A stretch of DNA of 64,000 nucleotides from Erythroxylum novogranatense (taxonomy: Eukaryota; Streptophyta; Magnoliopsida; Malpighiales; Erythroxylaceae): contig CM057225.1 in assembly GCA_029891385.1 (NCBI GenBank), positions 75,727,887-75,791,886 on the forward strand. Reading direction: 5' to 3'. The notes under the pieces were generated by a model, which worked only from the letters and a program-made list of their open reading frames with translations, was not told the origin of the DNA and did no database searches. This document shows positions 38,643-51,365 of this stretch, piece after piece. Each line of letters begins with the position of its first letter. Within the stretch, counting starts at the first letter, position 1. The translations under genes were made by a program, and so were the position numbers.

Positions 38643-38670
38643 CTTCTTCTTCTTCTTCTTCTTCTTCTTC
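38643..38670 (-). repeat. (CTT)n microsatellite
   Basis: Nine to ten CTT triplets; on the minus strand this is GAA-rich leader sequence shortly upstream of the predicted 5' splice sites. Confidence 0.85.
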
Positions 38671-41066
38671 GCACGGCTTCTCCTTCTTCTCTCCCTCTCT
38701 ATCATTTCTTTCTTTATTTTCTTATGAAATTTTCGTGTATCTGCTGCTCCCTCATTGTTCAAAACGACACCCCCTTCATGTGTTCCATTTAAAGAATGAC
38801 AATAGACCTAATTGCCCCTCCATGCAAGCCTAAAACTTTTCCCTTTAAGTGATGTTCCATATCTGCCCCTGCACATTTCATTTAAAAAACAGCCATCTTG
38901 CTTCCAAATTTTGGACAGGTAAATGACATAATTTGGCAAAACTTTCATCTTGAAAAATGTTCCTAGATGTCTTATGTTTCCAACGTCACCAAAAAAGCTC
39001 AAATCGGTTCAGAAACGAAGAAGTTATGGCCAAAATACCCGTTCAGCTCATTATAATCCGAGACTGAACAATAACCCAACTTCAATCCAAAAGTTTACAA
39101 TCTTATGAACTAAATTGGAATTCGATCCCTTCACATGATTTATAGCATCATGTCTCAATTTTATTTTACAAAAAGAATCGGTTCAATTGGATCTCTATAG
39201 CTCTCGAATTTTCCAAAATACTGAACCATGTTCAGAAAATTATCTAACTCATAACCTTTAACCAACCCTCTCACTATGGTTCAATCAATCTCTTTCCATT
39301 TAATCTCCTAAAAATCATAATTACTCATGAAGGAGTAGCTAAATTTCTTAGGAATCCAACGCTTTAAAAATCGAATCAATCGGATGTCGGATGAATGAAT
39401 TATAAGCAAAAGATTGAAAAAAGGTCGGATCAAAAGCAAAAGAACAGAATCTCAATTATACATATATAATCGAATTTTTCAAAAATCGTAACTCTTGATC
39501 CTGAACTCCAAATTTGACTACTTTGGTGTCTATGGAAAGATAAAAGGAAGCTCTACAACTTCCATGAAGAACTCAAAAATCAATTTCATCTCTGAAGGGG
39601 TAAAAAAACCTAGTCAAAGTTACTGCCCTGTCAAACATCACCTAAACAAACTCCAAACTTTCAAAATTCATATCTTCCAATTTCCACATCGAAAAAATGG
39701 CATACTTTATAGCGTCGGAAAGATTGATAAACAAGCTACAACTTTCATGAAGATCACTTATTCTAATTCAGACTAAATCCGTACGACGAGTGACCTCAAA
39801 GTCGAGCACACACAAATATACACTTATGGTCATTTTTACAAAACAAGCTTTGACTGATCATAACTTTTTCTCCCGATATCGAAAAATATCAAACTTTATG
39901 GCGACGGAAAACTCTTAAGATAAGCTACAAGTTTCATGAAGATCATTTTCTCCAATTTGGCCTAAATCAAAAGTCAACTTTTAACCCCAAAAAGTCAAAC
40001 TTTTCTTAATTCTTCAAATTTTTACACTTGTCTCTTTAGTTCTCAATTTTTAACTTCCATTTCAAATTAACTCATTCTCTTAAACTTTCATAACCCATAC
40101 AAATCGACTCAAATATTGAAGTCATCAAAACTAAACAATTCTTTTCTCATATATTTTTCTTAAATTCATCAAATTTTCTTAAATTCATAAATTTTATCAC
40201 CAATTTCTTTCTCATTTAAATTCATTTTAATATTTCTAATTTTCACCAAAAGTTCGGGGTCCAACAGGACCGCTATGTGAAAATGTGTAATACGTTCCAT
40301 TTTGGACCAACCCAAACCATTCTGATGTGTTTATGTGTTTTTTTATTCTAAGTGTGAATGCATTCATGTTTTTGAAATTGCTCATGAATTCTTTGAAATT
40401 GAGAAATTGTGAAAAATAAGCTTTGATGGGTTTTATACTGTGAAATGTTTATAAAAGAAAAACGTTTTGAAAAATAATTTTTGCTTATTTTTTGATTTAT
40501 AAACATGTTATCCACAAGCTGTAAAGCTCACCCCTTTTCATCCCCATCTCCAGGTATCGAGCAGAAGATCGGATGAAAGAGAGTCAAGGCTTTTGATCTA
40601 TTTTTGCATATATTGTAGTTTGTGTAATTTGGATTTTTGATATTGGTTTGTATATGGCTTGGAATGCCATTAATGCTTTATAAGCATTTATTTCATAATG
40701 TAAATTAATTATGGATTTGCGTATGGAATTGTGATATTAATTTGTGTGGAAATGGTATGTAAATGGTATATGGATGAGATGAGATGTGAATTTATATGTT
40801 GGACCCCGATTTTTCGGTAGAAATTAGCAATATTAAATGCAATTAAATGAGTGTGTTTGTGTTATAGATGTTATTGTACTTAGAGGAGATTGATGAGAAA
40901 TGAAGTGATTGATTTTGATGATTTTGAAAATTTAGTACAGTTGTATGAGTTATGAAAGTCAAAATGAACTAGTTGATTGAAATGGAAGTTGAAAAGCAAG
41001 AAATAATTAGAGAAAGTGTTATATTTTGAAGAAAATAGAAAGTTTGACTTTTTGGAGGGTTGAATT

Positions 41067-44000
41067 TGTAGCACCCCACTCCCGCGAGACCCGAACCCGA
41101 CATCTATAGTGATATCCGAGTCCGTGACCCGCGAGGGTGGTATGCTAGAGCTAAACATTCACACTTTCAAAACTCGTTATGAAAATTTTCTTTTCTTCTT
41201 TTCGAAAACAATTGAGTGCGGAAAACAATAACCAATTTGAGCCCGATTTATAACAAAACATTTTCAATCAAACACAATTTTTTGTCATTCAAAAGCACTC
41301 AATAGTGCTCAATCACTTCATAAACAGAAATGCATGACCCAACTGGGCCCAATGCCATTTCTGAACATTTTCAGTAATACAATACAATTATACATAATCA
41401 ATTGGGACCCACTAAATAAAAAGACACTACACTAATGCAGATGTGAACTACACTGATCCCGACCTGAAACTCTGTCTTGCTAGAGGTAGACATACTCCCG
41501 TTTGTCTAACGGGGTACCCTTCGTTTCCTGAAAAATAATTGCAATGTTGGGTGAGTTTACGAACTCAGTGAGAAACCATCATCGATGGTTCACCCAACTC
41601 ATGCATTCACAAATCATATCCACATAGTCACACAGTAGCATTTACAGAAATATCACATGCAATTTCCTTATTCACATTTTCAGTCATCAGATACATATGC
41701 AATGCGCATGAGACACTTTCATTTTCTTATCGTTATTGTGACCGAGCGCCTAACACTTATCAGAAATCGAACACATCTAGGGGTAGGAGAGCCCTCTGGT
41801 ATGCACTAACTCCCCTCGAGCACAAGGCTCGGTCGATGAATGATAATCACATTTTAGGCAAGTAGGAGAGCCCTCTGGTATGCACTACATGCCTCACATT
41901 AGGGATAGGAGAGCCCTCTGGGTATGCACTAATCCCTCGAGCTCAAAGCTTCGGTTCGATCTGATGGCGTCTCGGGTCAACAACTATCTTTATCGATCAT
42001 TCAATTATGCATGAATGCATATGTCACTATTCATTTCAGTCATTTTTTCCATTTCGATACCATTTTCATTTCTTGAACCTTTGGTCCGGTATTTCAATCA
42101 TCTGTGATTCAATTCATTTCACTAATGCATTTACTGCTTCAATTAGCCAATGCATTCATACACATTTATTCACATTTGCACTTCTATATCACATTACAAT
42201 ATTTCGAACACCCATGGTCCGAAATCAATCAAAAGCAATCACATATATCCATCCTTAACTCCACATGGCATCTGTACAATAAATTAAACACATATAGGTT
42301 GAGAAACCAACTAGGTTACTCACCTGCACTTTCGAGCTACAGCCTGGAAGTCCCAGTATATCCGTGGAATTGCTCCATCGATGCCTTTAAAAACAATCAA
42401 ATAATCTCACATTACCAATTATACCAAATTTCAATAATCAATAATGCATGCTTAGCAAATGTGATAAATACTATACATGTTATGACATTCCCGATCCTAT
42501 TCCCGAATTTTCTCAATTTGATCTCTTTCACTGTTAATCATAACAATTCCAAATACCATAATTCAATTGACTCAATTCCATCTCTCTCTAGACACATTCC
42601 AATAAAATCATAATCACTATTCATTGCCACTCGATTACGATAATCATCGAATTTGAATTCCGAATTTCTGTCATATCAATTCAAAATTCTTAGACTCTAA
42701 ATTCCAATTAATCACTAAGGACCAATTCATTTGTAATCAAAACCTCAAACTCATTACTTGTAACAATCATCTCATAAACACTTAAATTTCATTCTTCCAA
42801 ATTGCAATTCCTAGTCTAAAAAATTCAGTTAATCCATAGCCTATTCATTAAGAATAAATCCTTTTAAACAAGCAATTCACCCTCGGGAATTCAGGCGTCC
42901 TCGCCATGGCAAGCGCAATCGTCATGCCATGGCGAGTCTCCCCGCTTCGCCATGACCACACTTCCTTTCTCTCCCGCGGCGTAACCACGTCCGCTCGCTG
43001 CGACGTGCGCCTTGGTTTTGTCGCGGCGTGCTACTGAAAGCTGCTCGCCGCGGCGTACTTCATCACTCGTCGCGGCGTGCACGCTGGGTGGCTCGCCGCT
43101 GCGTGTTCATCGCTCGCCGCGACGTACGATCCCAGAAACGCATCCGAAACTCAGAAATTCTCAGATTTTCTGATATGTTATCCATCGAAATCCATTCTAA
43201 ACACTTTCGATCAATTTTAAACATTAAACCCAACTTATTTCTAACCTCAAATCCATCTAATAACCATTATTCATCAAAAACCCAAATCAAAATCAACGAA
43301 ATTCTCAAAAACCCTAACATCCGAAACTTATCAATTTCTGCACAATTTCATACTCAATTCAATGATCAAATTAAACGACTTAAATCATAAAGAACCAGAG
43401 ACTTACTTGATTCAAGCTTTAAACCTTCGAAAATCACCAAATGTACAAGCCTTCGGTTCAATCCTCACCCACGACAATCTCCACTTTTCCTCCAAATAAC
43501 ATTTTCTTCCAATTCCAAAGCTTAAGCTAGGTTGAAGACGATGATCGGAGCAATTTAAAGGAAGAAGATGGAACAACCAGCAAAAACGATCGATCACGAA
43601 GGAGAAGAGAAGAAGAAATGGGATTTTCTTTCAAAAACAAAGAGGATCGGTCGTAGGTGGCAATTTCAAAGGGTAAGGGCATATATATAAGAGATTTTAA
43701 AGCTAAGGGCATGATTGGCTAATCATCTGCCACAAGACCAGTCCGAACAACCTCAATCCAATTTCTTATTCTATCTTACTCCCAATTTCGCAATGATCAT
43801 AAATAATAAATCCCACAATTATAACTCCAATTCCTTCATATCAATTGTCAATCACTCTTGGACCCGGAATCTAATTAATCAGTCATTAGGCCAATTTTTC
43901 GGTCCGGATCCATTACTCTAAAATTTCTGGAAAAATTCCCATAAATTCACAAAATTAGGAAATACCCATTCCTATACTCAAATTCCAATTTCCAATCCTC

Positions 44001-44260
44001 TGAATTCAATTTCTTTCCAATTCTATATTTCAAAACCTGATTTACGCACTCATCAGAAAATTTCCAATTTTCATAATTTAATCGGGAAATTGTCATACAT
44101 GTATGTACATTCATATATATATATATACTTGTACGATAAAAATCAGTTACCAATGACTATCGAAACTATAATGCCTGAGCAATCCAACATTTTCCTGTAC
44201 TCAATCCTGACCCGATTCAAGTTACCGATATACTCATCACACCAGTAACGGGATGTTACA
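41067..44260 (-). repeat. 3' LTR of nested element
   Basis: 3194 bp, near-identical to 47670-50842 except in the CG cluster (42890-43130) and hairpins (41779-41938). Minus-sense signals: TATATATA 43680-43689, GTAAGT 5' splice-like site near 43403, GTGAGT 5' splice site at 42323, three-way-junction motif 41546-41600, 3' splice site at 41528. Confidence 0.9.
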
Positions 44261-47200
44261 ATTCTCCCCTCCTAATAAAAATTTCATCCTCGAAATTTCA
44301 TATATGTTTTATCTGAGAAACAGGGGAATTAGTCCGATCACAAAAATACCTTTTTCCACTATATCAACACAAAACTAATTTCTGCCAATTTACTGAAATT
44401 AATACAATCCGTTGCCCAATTTTTTTCCTCCCTATGACTTTACATGGTTTCAATTGATTCCTCATGAATACTCGAAATTCTTTACTTTCGATACCAATAA
44501 CATTTACATCCAATCATTGCATTATTCCCTATTTCTGTCCATATAACACTTTACAAACCCAAATCATCTTTTGAGTTTATACTGACTTATCAATCCATAG
44601 ATCTATTCACAACACGGTCACATCGAGGCCACTTATAACGAGTTTAGTTTCTCATTTACCTTTTATCTCTATCAATGCGTAATTTGACCGAGGTGATACA
44701 TTTAGGAGCATTTCATGTATCGCTCATCAAATTGCATCTCTTTAGTGCTAATTACTAATCTCATAAGGTTTCAAAACCTCTATAATCATTAATTCGAGTC
44801 ACTACCATCAACTTGGATTACTTAACTCCTATTACAGATTCAATTCACCTATCAACATTAACTCAAATCACTCAGGGCCTTTGACTATATTAGGTCCTGT
44901 TCACTTTACTTTGGCTATATGACCTTTTACACACTTTCCAAATGATATCGCCAATTTAACAATAATATTCTCACAATTAATCTAACCTATACATCAATCT
45001 CCTAACCTTAAGAACTCCAAGAATATCAGCTTCACATTTATCACCAGCAGTCAACTCTGTTAATCAAACATACATATAACCGATCGTTTCTACATCTAAA
45101 CCTGCAATTACTCTTTCCATACACTCTCACTGGAATATATGGCTTCGATTGTTCCTTGGATTTCCTCTAACAGTTCCTTCAGTGGATCTTACACATACTT
45201 CTTAGTCCAATTCAAATCCTCATTTTCTCAATAGCTGAATCCATTCACAATTCCTCGATAAGGTCTACAAATTCAAAATTCTTGATTCAGATTTTGCCAT
45301 GCTTTCAATACACACCTGCACAACTGGTTTAAAATTCCAATAGCTAATACTTTATTTTTGTCCTGTACTAACTCGACAGCTTGCACTCGATCGTACATCA
45401 AATTTCATAACCTTATCACCTAATTATTTACTTCATTTGCAAAATTCTGAAACACTCAATCACATAGTCCTTTTTCCCACACTCTCTAATAGTATAGTCA
45501 TTAATGCTTTACATACTCATAAATACATTCAAAACATTTCTGAACGAATAGAATCCCTAAACTCTCAAAACACTTTCCAGTACAATAAATTACAATGCAG
45601 TCCATGAGATTATACTGATCTCCACGAGCATAGAATCACTTTACACTATTCCGATAGTCGCATTATAATCTTTACTGGGGACACTTCATTAAATACTATA
45701 ACATCTCCAAATTAAAGTGATACCATCAATACTCGAATTATAAATTTCTCCAAATGTCTTTTTTTACAATCATTAGTCATACAATTCACACGTTTGTCCT
45801 CCAACATTATCATCGAGGTTTCTGATCAGAAAACATTCAACAATTTCTGGACATATCCAATATACAATCAATCCTAAAATAACTCCAAATTCCTTATATA
45901 ACTGTCCCTTGCGAATTTCGCATTTTCTCAATACCTCAATCACCATTAAGTCTCCCAGTGCCATATTCGAAGAAATATTTTCTCCACTTTTAAACACATT
46001 ACATATATCATTAACAATTATGGCCACTCTCCAATCTAAATACAATTGAGACATTTTACTCTTCAATAGCACAATACATTTAGGAGCATTAATAACTTTG
46101 ATAATTTCCACCTAAGATTCCTTATACCATACTCATGATGAATTTTCATATAACTCTTTAATATCGAACGACTCCAATGAGGATCAATGATTCTCAACCT
46201 ATTTAAACACATACTCTCATATACTAGATTCTCCACATATTTCAATTTATTCGAAATCATTACAAACTGGGTTAATAACACATTTATCAAATCCACTTTA
46301 TGCTTCACGATCATATTTACACGAAATATTCATAAATCGATATACTCCTCAATCACGACTAATATCTCTCTACCTTTCAATAATCCTTTTACATAGTCGG
46401 ATTCCTTACATTATTATCACACATACCTTTTTAGCAACACATTCCATCTCTTACACTTGAGTCTCTACTAAGATCAGGACTCCCAATAATGACTTTTAAT
46501 TCATTTCAGCTTTATCTCAGATTTACCTCTTTACTCGATAATTCTTCCAATTAAATCATCTGATCAACTTAACCCAATTCAGGGGAAACTCTTCTGTGCA
46601 AGAAGATTTCTATCTATTTTCATCAATGCTACTCATGAAATTCCTAATCATCAATAATCATCACATTTCTTATCAGGCATTCTCAATGCCTTAGATTATC
46701 ACGTGAAAATCAATTATGCCTCAATTCATACAGGATATCCTTTTAAAGAAAATACCATCAAAATCACCTCATCTTTTCTAAAAATAGACATAGAACAATT
46801 CACAATTTAGTCACTTACACTAAGGATATCTCGATCTCATTTACTTGTTGACCACACACTTACATTTTGCACCTGTCCTCGATTATGAGGATTTTACCAT
46901 AATAATCTCCTGTTTACAATCTCAATTCATTCCTAATTAATCACTATAGCACTTTCGTTTCTTACTCTAACTCACACAAACTTTAACTATAAGAATTATG
47001 ATTGGCGGTTATCCACTAATTCACCAATTGATTCCGAGATCATTCCCATCCATAAAATACATATAGACTTCATATTTTTACTTGCTATAGTGTATTCCCA
47101 TTATCAGGTGTGCATTCACATAGACAAATCCACTGAACCTTAACAACTTTTCAACTTTTCCATCTACCAATATCATTTTTCTCACATTTCTATCCTTTAA

Positions 47201-47669
47201 TTCTTTCGTCTTACATAAGATTAATCACACTCAAATCCATATCACAAATGTACATTCATGTAAAGAGATGTACATTCACTCTTGCTTTCTCACTCAACAT
47301 ATCCTGACTCCGAGTCATAGACCTCCAATCGTAACACCCTTCACGGTAATCCAATATAACTCTAATGTCATAATTCATAATAAGTCTATCAGTACCAATA
47401 CACTAAATCTCCATTTATCAGATCGTACCATATACCTATTCATATTCCTTGATAACCACAACTTCCATTTATCGCATTCTTCATTTCATCTTTTTTTTCA
47501 CTATTTCTAACCACTTAAACCATTGGTACAGGCTCACGCATGAGACTCATATACTAGACTGGGGATCAGTTGTCACTGTCTGCCGGTGACATGACTTAAA
47601 TGCATGTGACTTGACACATTTTTCAGAATGCCCATGTAAGATTGTACTTCTGGGCTCTGATACCACAAA
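44261..47669 (-). other. Internal region without recognisable genes
   Basis: Minus strand begins after the primer site and ends with AATTTCGAGGATGAAATTT then AGGAGGGGAGAAT. Two minus-strand open stretches (46063-46314 and 45773-46111; 83 and 112 codons) are present, with the segment ALGDLMVIEVLRKCEIRKGQ; the homologous interior at 5960-9234 has related DNA around 7440-7500 but no open frame. I recognise no retroviral domain. Probably decayed coding sequence. Confidence 0.6.
47652..47665 (-). other. Primer-binding site (initiator Met tRNA), intact
   Basis: Minus strand reads TGGTATCAGAGCCC, four bases (TTTG) from the LTR end. Perfect family consensus. Confidence 0.93.
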
Positions 47670-48146
47670 TGTAGCACCCCACTCCCGCGAGACCCGAACC
47701 CGACATCTACAGTGATATCCGAGTCCGTGACCCGCGAGGGTGGTATGCTAGAGCAAAACATTCACACTTTCAAAACTCGTTATGAAAATTTTCTTTTCTT
47801 CTTTTCGAAAACAGTTGAGTGCGGAAAACAATAACCAATTTGGGCCCGATTTATAACAAAACATTTTCAATCAAACACAATTTTTGTCATTCAAAAGCAC
47901 TCAATAGTGCTCAATCACTTCATAAACAGAAATGCATGACCCAACTGGGCCCAATGCCATTTTGAACATTTTCGATGTCTGAATACAATTATACATAATC
48001 AATTAGGACCCACTAAATAAAAAGACACTACACTAATGTAGATGTGAACTACACTGATCCCGACCTGAAACTCTGTCTTGCTAGAGGTAGACATACTCCC
48101 GTTTGTCTAACGGGGTACCCTTCGTTTCCTGAAAAATAATTGCAAT

Positions 48147-48199
48147 GTTGGGTGAGTTTACGAACTCAGTGAGAAACCATCATCGATGGTTCACCCAAC
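48147..48199 (-). other. Three-way-junction motif (predicted structured RNA or cruciform)
   Basis: P1: GTTGGGTG (48147-48154) with CACCCAAC (48192-48199). P2: AGTT/AACT around TACG (48155-48166). P3: AACCATC/GATGGTT around ATC (48175-48191). Homologues: 3390-3441, 9700-9752, 16684-16736, 25481-25534, 27912-27962 (inverted), 29441-29490 (inverted), 41546-41600. Always next to the predicted 3' splice site. At 16684 P1 reads ATTGGGTG with CACCCAAT, a compensatory change. Confidence 0.6.
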
Positions 48200-48380
48200 T
48201 CATGCATTCACAAATCATATCCACATAGTCACACAGTAGCATTTACAGAAATATCACATGCAATTTCCTTATTCACATTTTCAGTCATCAGATACATATG
48301 CAATGCGCATGAGACACTTTCATTTTCTTATCGTTATTGTGACCGAGCGCCTAACACTTATCAGAAATCGAACACATCTA

Positions 48381-48543
48381 GGGAGTAGGAGAGCCCTCTG
48401 GGTATGCACTAACTCCCCTCGAGCACAAGGCTCGGTCCAGTAACAGTAATCACATTTTAGGCAAGTAGGAGAGCCCTCTGGGTATGCACTACTGCCCGCT
48501 CACATTAGGGATAGGAGAGCCCTCTGGGTATGCACTAATCCCC
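48381..48543 (-). other. Triple hairpin array with conserved loop
   Basis: Three units share AGGAGAGCCCTCTGGGTATG but differ in the closing stem: GGGAGT/ACTCCC (48381-48417), GGCAAGTAG/CTACTGCC (48460-48496), AGGGAT/ATCCCC (48507-48543). Each is followed by a short GAGC...GCTC hairpin or spacer. Homologous arrays at 3648-3806, 9958-10120, 16959-17041 and 41779-41938. Confidence 0.6.
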
Positions 48544-51365
48544 TCGAGCTCAAAGCTCGGTTCAGTACAGTGGCGTCTCGGGTCAACAACTATCTTTATC
48601 TGATCATTCAATTATGCATGAATGCATATGTCACTATTCATTTCTAGTCATTTTTTTCCATTTCGATACCATTTTTCATTTCTTCGGACCTTTGGTCCGG
48701 TATTTCAATCATATGCAGATTCAATTCATTTCACTAATGCATTTACCGTTCAATTAGCCAATGCATTCATACACATTTATTCACATTTGCACTTCTATAT
48801 CACATTACAATATTTCGAACACCCATGGTCCGAAATCAATCAAAAGCAATCACATATATCCATCCTTAACGCCACATGGCATCTGTACAATAAATTAAAC
48901 ACATATAGGTTGAGAAACCAACTAGGTTACTCACCTGCACTTTCGAGCTACAGCCTGGAAGTCCCAGCATATCTGTGGAATTGCTCCATCGGTGCCTTTA
49001 AAAACAGTCAAATAATCTCACATTACCAATTATACCAAATTTCAATAATCAATAATGCATGCTTAGCAAATGTGATAAATAATATACATGTTATGACATT
49101 CCCGATCCTATTCCCTAATTTTCTCAATTTGATCTCTTTCACTCTTAATCATAACAATTCCAAATACCATAATTCAATTGACTCAATTCCATCTCTCTCT
49201 AGACACATTCCAATAAAATCATAATCACTATTCATTGTCACTCGATTACGATAATCATCGAATTTGAATTCCGAATTTCCATCATATCAATTCAAAATTC
49301 TTAGACTCTAAATTCCAATTAATCACTAAGGACCAATTCATTTGCAATCAAAACCTCAAACTCATTACTTGTAACAATCATCTCATAAACACTTAAATTT
49401 CATTCTTCCAAATTGCAATTCCTAGTCTCAAAAATTCAGTTAATCCATAGCCTATTCATTAAGAATAAATCCTTTTAAACAAGCAATTCACCCTCGGAAA
49501 TTCAGGCGTCCTCGCCGCGGCGAGTCTCCTGCCTTCGCCACGGCCACACTTCCTTTCTCTCCCGCGGCGTAACCACGTCCGCTTCGCCATGACGTCGCTT
49601 GGTCTCGTCATGGCGTCATGATCGAAGCTGCTTCGCACATGCACAAGACTTCATCACTAAATGTCATGCGTGCATTGGGTGGCTCGCCATTGCGTGTTCA
49701 TCGCTTCGCCATGCGCGTCTGATCGAGAGACGCATCCAAACCCGAAATTCTCGATTTTCGATATGTTATCCATCAAATCCATTCTAAACACTTTCGATCA
49801 ATTTTAAACATTAAACCCAACTTATTTCTAACCTCAAATCCATCTAATAACCATTATTCATCAAAAACCCAAATCAAAATCAACGAAATTCTCAAAAACC
49901 CTAACATCTGAAACTTATCAATTTCTGCACAATTTCATACTCAATTCAATGATCAAATTAAACGACTTAAATCATAAAGAAACAGAGACTTACTAGATTC
50001 AAGCTTTAAACCTTCGAAAATCACCAAATATACAAGCCTTCGGTTCAATCCTCACCCACGACAATCTCCACTTTTCCTCCAAATAACATTTTCTTCCAAT
50101 TCCAAAGCTTAAGCTAGGTTGAAGACGATGATCGGAGCAATTTAAAGGAAGAAGATGGAACAACCAGCAAAAACGATGGATCACGAAGGAGAAGAGAAGA
50201 AGAAATGGGATTTTCTTTCAAAAACAAAGAGGATCGGTAGTAGGTGGCAATTTCAAAGGGTAAGGGAATATATATAAGAGATTTTAAAGCTAAGGGCATG
50301 ATTGGCTAATCATCTGCCACAAGACCAGTCCGAACAACCTCAATCCAATTTCTTATTCTATCTTACTCCCAATTTCGCAATGATCATAAATAATAAATCC
50401 CACAATTATAACTCCAATTGCTTCATATCAATTGTCAATCACTCTTGGACCCGGAATCTAATTAATCAGTCATTAGGCCAATTTTTCGGTCCGGATCCAT
50501 TACTCTAAAATTTCTGGAAAAATTCCCATAAATTCACAAAATTAGGAAATACCCATTCCTATACTCAAATTCCAATTTCCAATCCTCTAAATTCAATTTC
50601 TTTCCAATTCTATATTTCAAAACCTGATTTAGGCACTCATCAGAAAATTTCCATTTTTCATAATTTAATCGGGAAATTGTCATACATGTATGTACATTCA
50701 TATATATATATACTTGTACGATAAAAATCAGTTACCAATGACTATCGAAACTATAATGCAAGCAATCCAATATTTTTACAGACTCGATCGACTTCGATTC
50801 AAGTTACCGATATACTCATCACACTAGTAACGGGATGTTACAGAATTTGCTTCAGAGTTCTTCATGAATATTTTAGAGCTTGTTTTTATCTTTCTATTGA
50901 AATAAAGCACGAAAATATTGCACAAGGGAGTAGAAAGTTATTATTGTTAGAAGTTACGATCTTTGTTTAGTGTGAAGTCGATCGACCGATCAGCTTTGTG
51001 TGGCGATTTTGATCCATTTAGAGGTCGATATGATTCTTAAGGCCTTCAAGAAAGTTGTAGATATTTCTTCAAGCTTTCCATAGACACCAAGTTTGTTAAA
51101 TTTGGAGTTCTGGATCAAAAGTTATGATGTTTGCAAGTTTTGGCACTGTTGAGAAATTATCGATCAATCATCTTTGTGTAAACTTTTGATCCCTTTAGAG
51201 TCCGAGCTTGCTTGTGAGTCCTTCTTGAAAATTGTATATCTGTCTCTTAGCTTTCCAACGAAACAAACCGTGTCTAATTTGGAGCTCGGAGTCAAAAGAT
51301 ATGAACGTTTGAAGTTTGGAGGTCGAATCGCATGGTTGATCGCCCACTGCAGCATGCCAGCAAAG

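Larger units (their letters stand above)
35082..40266 (-). mobile_element. Solo LTR, minus strand, 5.2 kb
   Basis: Plus strand starts TGTTGGAACCCGATC and ends GGGGTCCAACA; target duplication GGACC at 35077-35081 and 40267-40271. No interior, primer site or coding. Minus-sense: degenerate 185-bp blocks (39480-39960), 5' splice site CAAG|GTGAGTAATG at 38159, a hairpin CTGCACA/TGTGCAG at 36306-36335, and a 3' splice site CTCATCTCTAG at 35964. Unusually long for a single LTR. Confidence 0.85.
41067..50842 (-). mobile_element. Complete non-coding gypsy-type LTR element nested in the 5' LTR above
   Basis: LTRs 41067-44260 and 47670-50842 around a 3409-bp interior; target duplication GAATT at 41062-41066 and 50843-50847. 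The uninterrupted sequence of the target is visible in the sister LTR at 55501. Minus orientation from the primer site beside 47670 and the polypurine tract beside 44260. Same family as 2919-12238. Confidence 0.93.
47670..50842 (-). repeat. 5' LTR of nested element (best preserved copy of the family)
   Basis: 3173 bp. Minus-sense: TATATATA at 50268-50275; CG cluster 49500-49740 including CTCGCCGCGGCGAG; 5' splice site CAG|GTGAGTAACC at 48934; hairpin array 48381-48543; three-way-junction motif 48147-48199; 3' splice site TTATTTTTCAG at 48129; conserved CCGCGAGGGTGG near the end. Confidence 0.92.

Noticed and set aside
42007..42613. Longest plus-strand ORFs in the LTRs (169 and 200 codons, second at 48622-49224)
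   Set aside because: Present in both LTRs because the DNA is duplicated, antisense to the element, rich in His/Ile/Asn/Tyr from AT-rich DNA, no domain, and absent from the related LTRs.
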